A DNA stretch of 64,000 bases. Origin: Adiantum capillus-veneris. Taxonomy: Eukaryota; Streptophyta; Polypodiopsida; Polypodiales; Pteridaceae. Below, one piece after another: positions 58,573 to 64,000 of the stretch. The notes beneath the pieces were generated by a model. It saw only the letters and a list, made by a program, of their open reading frames with translations, made no database searches and was not told the origin of the DNA. The stretch is from the NCBI GenBank assembly GCA_014529385.2, contig CM043947.1:116083587-116147586 (forward strand). The letters are read 5' to 3'. The position numbers and the translations under genes were made by a program. Each line of letters begins with the position of its first letter. Within the stretch, counting starts at the first letter, position 1.

Positions 58573-58857
58573 TGCACAATCAAACGCCTTGTCATTGCTT
58601 TATGAGAGTGGTGGTCACCACTTCCAGCTCTTCCATGCAAGTGACGAAGCCCCTGCTTTTGATGCAGAGGCTTGAGTACTTGGCCTGCCATTTTGCTGCC
58701 TTGGTGATGTCGACCACATAGTATCCTAGTCCACAATCAAGATTGATTGCCCCATTAAGCTAGTCAGCCAAAAGCTGTAGGAACAGCCTCACAAATGGGT
58801 GGAGGGGTGTGGAGAGGTTATTGCCTCGTAGGATCAGGATGTGGTTACAGCTTCTCT

Positions 58858-58918
<61 letters not shown>
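58521..58918. repeat. (GA)n - cassette - (CT)n, copy 1
   Basis: (GA)n at 58521-58567, a unique cassette at about 58568-58860, and (CT)n at 58866-58918. The cassette is repeated at 60505-60770 with the same flanking arrangement. On the minus strand both copies can encode GNNLSTPLHP...NGAINLD...LGYYVVDIT, of unknown family. Confidence 0.75.
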
Positions 58919-58925
<7 letters not shown>

Positions 58926-59564
58926 GCACAACTGCTCCAGCCATCCAAGTCGAATGGAGATGTGCAGTCTCATGTGCTAACGTGGCAAGTTCTTTTCATG
59001 GTGGGAGCATGGCATGCTGGCCGGTGTAGATCAAGCCTTATCTTTCCCAGCCAACTCCCTTCCTGCTTTGCCTGAGCTTCCCGCCTGTTTCTCACCTAGC
59101 TGGCAAGTTTTGCACCTTTGATCCTCCGGCCGAATCTCCTGTTGTGCTTAAGACCTCGAAGCTCATCGCAAACCATTTCCTCCAACCTGTTTGCTGGCTA
59201 AGACCTCGAAGCTCACCGCAGACCATTTCCTCCAACCTGTTTGCTGGCTGGCTGGCTGGCCGTGCCCTTTGTTGTGTTGGGGCTATCTCTCTCTTTTCGG
59301 AGTAAACAAGGAGGCAGAGCTCTACAAAGTGCAATACATTGAGCCACCTCTCAAATCGCCCAGCAGCGTGGCCAATAGCAACCTCGGCAGTAGCCCCAAG
59401 TCCCTACAGAATCAGCACGCCCGCTAGCTCCCCCCCTTGCAACTGGTTGTTCGGCCATCTCTCCGTCGATGGCGTCTGCCTTTCACTCACCACCTCCAAG
59501 AAGATTTTTCGTGTTTCCTACCTTCCCGCTTGACCTTGCAGACCCCACAAAGCTTCGGCCCAGC
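58919..59564. repeat. Region with a 50-bp tandem duplication
   Basis: A unit of 50 bases at 59149-59198 is repeated at 59199-59248 with two or three changes; it starts TAAGACCTCGAAGCTCA. (GCTG)n follows. No gene is supported in the remainder. Confidence 0.8.
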
Positions 59565-59905
59565 CTAAATTTCGGACTCTCAACGGACGTGGCAAAACTC
59601 GCAACCGGGTGCGCCCGATAAAAGCGCCCCCCCGTCCTCGAAATTATTTAAATAAGTATGATACCGCGCGGTTGCTGCTCAGTGCTACGTGTTATAACCT
59701 GCTCGAATTAACTACACCTGCAGACGCGCCCACCCGGGTTCAAACCCCAGGCTCTGTAGACCAGCCCCGTGCTTATTCATAATGTGTGTTTAAACAATTT
59801 TGGTGAATGAACATCACCGTGAATGAACCAACTCTTGACCGGTTCACCTCGTGGCCACATGGCAGGCTCTCAAGGATGCCACATCCTTGAGAGTCCGATA
59901 TTTAG
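59565..59905. mobile_element. Small foldback element with tRNA-like boxes
   Basis: Terminal inverted repeats at 59565-59593 (CTAAATTTCGGACTCTCAAC...) and 59878-59905 (rev. comp. CTAAATATCGGACTCTCAAG...) match at about 24 of 28 positions. The interior has a B-box-like GGTTCAAACC at 59737-59746 inside CCCGGGTTCAAACCCC, and a weak A-box candidate CTGCTCAGTGC at about 59675. The A-to-B distance of about 63 bases is longer than in a normal tRNA gene. A separate hairpin (CTCAAGGATG/CATCCTTGAG) lies at the right end. No target duplication was found. Confidence 0.5.
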
Positions 59906-60428
59906 AATGAGCCCACATGGTTGCTCTAAAGCTGTGCATAAGGAATTCCTGTAGTGGAAGCTAAGTGCCCATTGAGTGGCCGCTGGCGATGATTGAGCGT
60001 GCTGGTCGTCCTTGCCTTCGAGCAATGGTCGCAAGAGTAGATTGGCGCCTCCTGTTCGTCCATGCAGCTAATAAGTAGAAGCTATGCGCCTTATGTTCAT
60101 AAGTAGAAGCTTTGGGCTCAAGCACAACGCATGATCCCACGACCCCTTGCAAGCTGACATTGAATTGGTGGCTTGGTTTCGATTCCACCTGCTTGTTGTG
60201 CTTAGTGAGCAGCCATGGTGATGGGCCTAACGCCTGTATCTCTACCACTTGCAGCTCGGCCATTGCTAGCATCGCTTGTGGCCAACGTCCGGACTGTGGG
60301 CGGCTACATTCTTCTATTCGGAAACTTTGGGCAGGCCGCCCATGGCTCTACCCGCCTCAACCTACTCCTAGAACTCCGATACGGCGGCTCTTCCAAATTT
60401 GAAGGTAGCTTGTCCGGCGAGCAATCTC

Positions 60429-60430
<2 letters not shown>
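59906..60430. other. Unassigned sequence
   Basis: GC-richer than the surroundings, with short open frames but no family motif. I see no terminus, RNA gene or repeat in it. Confidence 0.5.
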
Positions 60431-60431
<1 letters not shown>

Positions 60432-60506
<75 letters not shown>

Positions 60507-60765
60507 GGATGCACAATCAAACGCCCTGTCATTGCTTTAGGGGAGTGGTGGCCACCACCGCCAGCTCTTGCATGCAAGTGACGAAGCCCCTGCTTTCGAT
60601 GCAGAGACCGGAGTACTAGCCTGCCATTGTGCTACCCTGGTGATGTCGACCACATAGTATCCTAGTTCGCCATCAAGATTGATTGCCCCATTGCGGTAGG
60701 TCGCCGAAAGTTGTGGGCACAGCCTCACAGGTGGGTGGAGGGGTGTGGAGAGGTTATTGCCTCGT

Positions 60766-60820
<55 letters not shown>

Positions 60821-60841
60821 TCACACACACACACACACACA
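60432..60841. repeat. (AC)n(GA)n - cassette - (CT)n(AC)n, copy 2
   Basis: (AC)n 60432-60464, (GA)n 60465-60504, cassette 60505-60770 similar to 58568-58860, (CT)n 60772-60814, then (AC)n to 60841. The flanks are mirror-inverted microsatellites, so the whole could fold into a long stem. Confidence 0.75.
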
Positions 60842-61076
60842 CAATAACCTGAACCCATATCCAAGCTAGCTGTTGGCCAGACATACAAAATCCTTTACAA
60901 ACGAGAGAAGCCATTGCAAGTGCCACTCAGTATTCTATGATATTTAAGAGCCTAATTAGCTCAAGCCAAAATGTGATTATTGCATCCTATCATCTCCGGA
61001 TGATCAAATCAGGAGCTTGCACTCATTAGTTAATCCTCTAGCACGTGCATTATGCCCCACTTTTATTGAAACCTTA

Positions 61077-61135
<59 letters not shown>

Positions 61136-61505
61136 TAGCACATAAAGCCGGTCACGAAATCTGGCCTGATGGGTGTTCAACCTGCAACTTTGAGCACATA
61201 ATCACAGCCGCTCAGAGGTTTGCCTTCGGTCACCCAAGAAGATGAGCACATAAGCACAGCCATGCGTTTTTGTGTTGAACAAGAGGAAAACCCTCGCTGG
61301 CTGGCTGGCTGTGAATTCCAGGGCTTGATTTTTCTGGTGGCTGGAGCAGCAACTCTCACAGAAAAGGTGTGAACGGTGTGTGGGTGACTGCAGAGTGGCT
61401 GGCTGTGCTTATGTGCTCAGCACAAAAAAGAGAGAGAGTTTTTGTTAGCGAATTCTCTAGCACTTGCATTATGCCCCACTTCTTATATTGAAACACTTCT
61501 TATGT

Positions 61506-61562
<57 letters not shown>

Positions 61563-61600
61563 CATTGAAATGATGGAAGTCTGATTTTAAGTGGAATCTC
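60842..61600. repeat. Duplicated (GT)n(GA)n segments and a 20-bp inverted repeat
   Basis: TGCATTATGCCCCACTT leads into TTATG(TG)n(AG)n at about 61045-61132 and again at about 61467-61558, a duplicated segment with its compound microsatellite. Between them 61243-61262 and 61400-61419 are exact inverted copies of TGAGCACATAAGCACAGCCA. No gene is supported. Confidence 0.75.
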
Positions 61601-61912
61601 TGCTCATCAAGTGGAATCTCTTTTAAAAATGTCCAAGCAGGTTCGAGGAGGAGGAGCACCCTCTCGCGTGGCTGTTTGATAGAGCGCTTTTAGCTGATGA
61701 AGATGAGCAAGGAGGAGTGCATGGTAGCCCTGGCCAAGCATGTTCACAGGGCACACAAAGGGGTGGCAGTCAATAGCAATACAAATAGATACCATCATGT
61801 AGAGAGCGTTTGGATCAGGTCTGAAAAAGAGAGAGAGAGAGCACCCGCATCGCGAGAAACCACATCTCGAGGACAAATGCATTGCAGAGTCACTGGAAAA
61901 TTTGTGGCGTGG
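61601..61912. other. Unassigned sequence
   Basis: Contains a short GAGAGAGAGAGA run at about 61831. Open frames on both strands lack recognisable motifs. Confidence 0.5.
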
Positions 61913-62420
61913 CACTATATGGCACGGCTCTGGGCTAGAGGGGATCTAGGGCCCAAATTTGGGCGGCCAGCGGCTTTAATCTCCGTCGTCGGATCACAAA
62001 GTGAACTAGGGGTGAACTAGGGTTGGGTGAACGGAGGGTGAACTAACGATGAACTAGGGGCGGGTAAGCTAGGGATGGGTGAACTGGGGGTGAACTAGGG
62101 GCGCCTAAACTAGGATATGATCATGTGCCATGCCAACATGAACAATGACGCGCACTAGCGTGGTGGTAGGGCATTCGTGTGGAAACCGAAACGTCTCAGG
62201 TTCGACCCACACCCCGCGAGGCGGGTGAACTAGGGGTGAACGAAGGGGGGGGTGAACTAGGAGTGAACGAAGGGGGGCCATTTTTGCCCCGAGTTCACCC
62301 CTAGTTCAGCCCGAGTTCACCCCCAGTTCACTACATGATCCGACGGTCGAGATTAAAGCCGCCTCGCGCCGCCAAATTTGGGCCTTAGATCCCCCCTGGC
62401 TAGAGCCGTGCCATATAGTG
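61913..62420. mobile_element. Foldback element with long inverted repeats and a tRNA-like promoter
   Basis: Arms of about 100 bases: CACTATATGGCACGGCTCT at 61913 is answered by its reverse complement ending at 62420. GGCCCAAATTTG, GCGGCTTTAATCTC and CGGATCA are shared further in. Arms continue into repeats of GTGAACTAGGGG (about 62000-62110 and, inverted and direct, 62220-62330). The loop holds an A-box-like TAGCGTGGTGG (62156-62166) and a B-box GGTTCGACCC (62199-62208), 43 bases apart as in tRNA genes and SINEs. No perfect target duplication is visible. Confidence 0.65.
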
Positions 62421-62760
62421 ACGAGGAGCTGATTGCTGGTAGCTCAAACGGTCCCAGTTCCTAGCCAGAAAAGGTGAAAATAACCATGGAAAGTCTTACA
62501 TCCTGCCCCATGGATCTGAGGCCTTCCTTTTTAATATATACTCGTACGGCGGTTGCCTTCCGCGTCCTCCCTCTCTTTTGCTCTCTCCCTCTTTATCACG
62601 TTCACAGGGGCTTCTCTCAATTTTGGAGTTTAGCCTTCATGTTGCAAATTTCGACACGTGTAAAGGGCTCCCCCTTCCGCCATATTATGCTAGTCTAGAT
62701 AGTAATAGTAATAGTAAAACAGGGCCGCCCGCATGGCCCCTCTTACCCTCAAGCCCCAAA
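62421..62760. other. Unassigned sequence
   Basis: No gene or element recognised. It ends in a TAGTAATAGTAATAGTA run near 62699. Confidence 0.5.
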
Positions 62761-63079
62761 AAAATAACCTAGTTTTCTACAATGGTGAGGCTTCCGGCGA
62801 TGCTCACGCATGGCAAGCTCCTCAAGCACTTTTTTGTGCTCTAGGAAGTGCACCACATTTAGCACACATGTCGACCGATGCAATGCCAAGCATGACATTT
62901 TCCTTCAACAATGCAAGACTACCAGCATAAGGTGCTAGTGTACGTCATTTCGTGTAGAGAGATGCCCTCACTTTGCATCTGTTGAAAATAGCCCAAAGCT
63001 TCCTAATCCTACGGTTGGACATATCTTGCGATCAATTCACTCTTGCGAGGCTCCATCGCAACAAAAAGCAGGCAAGAGA

Positions 63080-63115
<36 letters not shown>

Positions 63116-63129
63116 CCCCACCCCACCCC

Positions 63130-63168
<39 letters not shown>

Positions 63169-63475
63169 ACATCTCCAGAAAGGAAGCTCCTCAAGAACTT
63201 TTTGTGCTTAATGAAGTGCACCACATTTGGAATACATTTCTAGCAAGGCAGAGCCAAGCACAACGTTTTCTTTCATCAACCGCTTGACTAACCATATCAT
63301 CCCAATTTGCATTTGGAGCTCTTTGCAAATGTTAAAAACAGCCCAGAGCTTCTTCATCATGCATGTTGACCAAGGCAATGCCAAGCACACCGTTTTCTTT
63401 CAATAACCCCTAGCGAACCATATCATCGTGAATTCCTTTGCCCATATCCGCATCTAGTGTAATTCCAAATGCCTT
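62761..63475 (-). pseudogene. PLS-class PPR pseudogene fragments, three partial copies
   Basis: Minus-strand translations show LKAFGITLDADMGKGIHDDM and LLKENGVLGIALVNM (63470-63370). A second unit reads LMKENVVLGSALLEMYSKCG with GALH before a KHKKFL segment (63300-63190). A third part reads ALGYFQQMQSEGISLHEMTY, then KENVMLGIASVDMCAKCGAL and PRAQK (63010-62800). All match the G-x-x-IH / LGxALxxMYxKCGAL pattern of plant PLS-class PPR proteins. The copies are similar to one another and in the same orientation, so they probably arose by partial duplication. Stops and a (CT)n/poly(C) tract disable them. Confidence 0.75.
63081..63168. repeat. (CT)n followed by a 38-base poly(C) run
   Basis: (CT)n 63081-63112, CACCCCACCCCACCCC, then 38 consecutive C at 63131-63168. 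The minus strand is a long G run able to form G-quadruplexes. It lies inside the PPR pseudogene, replacing coding sequence. Confidence 0.95.
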
Positions 63476-64000
63476 CAAGGTCCACCTGTGCATGATTGCT
63501 CACGCTCACTGAGGGGAGAAATAGGAGAGAGAGCAAGGAGACCTTAAGGCAACAATCACGTTGAAAGGGGCTCCCATTTCCTATTATGGTGGCCATGGTG
63601 CTCAGCTTGGTAGCTCCCCTTATAATTTAAGGCTCCTACACTACAATATATGGACCGTGTCTCTTGTTGTTTATTTTGCATCGAGGTGATCTTGCTTATC
63701 TTCTGCCTGTTGCTCGATAGAGGATGCATTTATTTCCCTTTCCATGTTCGACAAATTGATCAAGAAAACCATTGAGAGATTGAGACCAATAAGGTAAGAA
63801 GAGCCACATGGGCTTATATCCTGCATTTTGCCATGGAGTGTGCACCCAATAAATCTTATCCAGTTGTATCAATAAGCGTCAAAGAATGCCCGTGTACATC
63901 ACCTTCACCAGAGTATTATTCAAATGTGCAATCCAGGAGACGACGTACCAGATAGGAAGCCCATTGAAAAGTTGTGCTTTTCAAAAGGACAACACACTAT
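63476..64000. other. Unassigned window end
   Basis: No gene, repeat or terminus I can support. The PPR pseudogene may extend a little into it. Confidence 0.5.

Noticed and set aside
62140-62215. Functional tRNA gene
   Set aside because: A and B boxes are well placed, but I cannot draw a full acceptor stem and anticodon arm, and the sequence lies inside a foldback element.
61913-62420. Small CACTA-superfamily element because the end reads CACTATATGG
   Set aside because: No 3-bp duplication, no shared subterminal words, and arms far longer than the CACTA family's 10 bp; the CACTA letters may be chance.

Overview
The window looks like intergenic nuclear DNA from a large, transposon-rich land-plant genome. 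The evidence is CACTA (En/Spm) elements with DUF4218/DUF4216 transposases, Ty3/gypsy elements with plant-type primer sites, an L1-type LINE, PLS-class PPR pseudogene fragments, and many (GA)n and (GT)n tracts. A fern or other seed-free plant fits, but that is inference. I found no intact host gene. The only long undamaged reading frames are the gag and pol of one young LTR retrotransposon.

Layout. 1-241 is the 3' end of a CACTA element. CACTA-1 is 324-14961 with a 3-bp target duplication AAT. Its transposase gene is split by a Tat-like gypsy element, Gypsy-A, at 3673-12407 on the minus strand (TGTGAG...CTCACA ends, 4-bp duplication GCGG). CACTA-2 is 15708-21319 (duplication TTT). CACTA-3 occupies about 47535-51647 and has lost its 5' part. 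All three CACTA copies share the order TNP2-like gene, short intron, TNPA-like gene, TGGTTA-type hexamer array, hairpin, CGTCGATA-rich subterminal region, and TGTTGTAGTG end.

Between CACTA-2 and CACTA-3, 21320-31440 holds an LTR-like repeat, a PPR pseudogene, a decayed LINE, and long stretches I could not assign. From about 31.5 to 47.5 kb lies minus-strand LTR-retrotransposon material, Gypsy-B and associated sequence. In transcription order it has an LTR, a tRNA-iMet primer site, gag, partial protease, RT, RNase H and integrase, then a second aspartic-protease-like domain after integrase, a tryptophan-motif ORF, a 284-bp repeat carrying palindromes, and a decayed gene of about 1,150 codons with a coiled coil that ends at a polypurine tract.

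From 51.7 kb to the end are an LTR-retrotransposon remnant, a tandemly duplicated small ORF, inverted LTR-like repeats, a possible decayed transposase, a second copy of the coiled-coil gene's C-terminal domain (plus strand, about 56.88-57.92 kb), cassettes flanked by (GA)n and (CT)n, two foldback elements with tRNA-like A/B boxes in their loops, and PPR pseudogene fragments.

The best candidates for something undescribed are the two-copy coiled-coil protein family, the protease-like domain downstream of integrase, and the tRNA-like boxes inside foldback elements.
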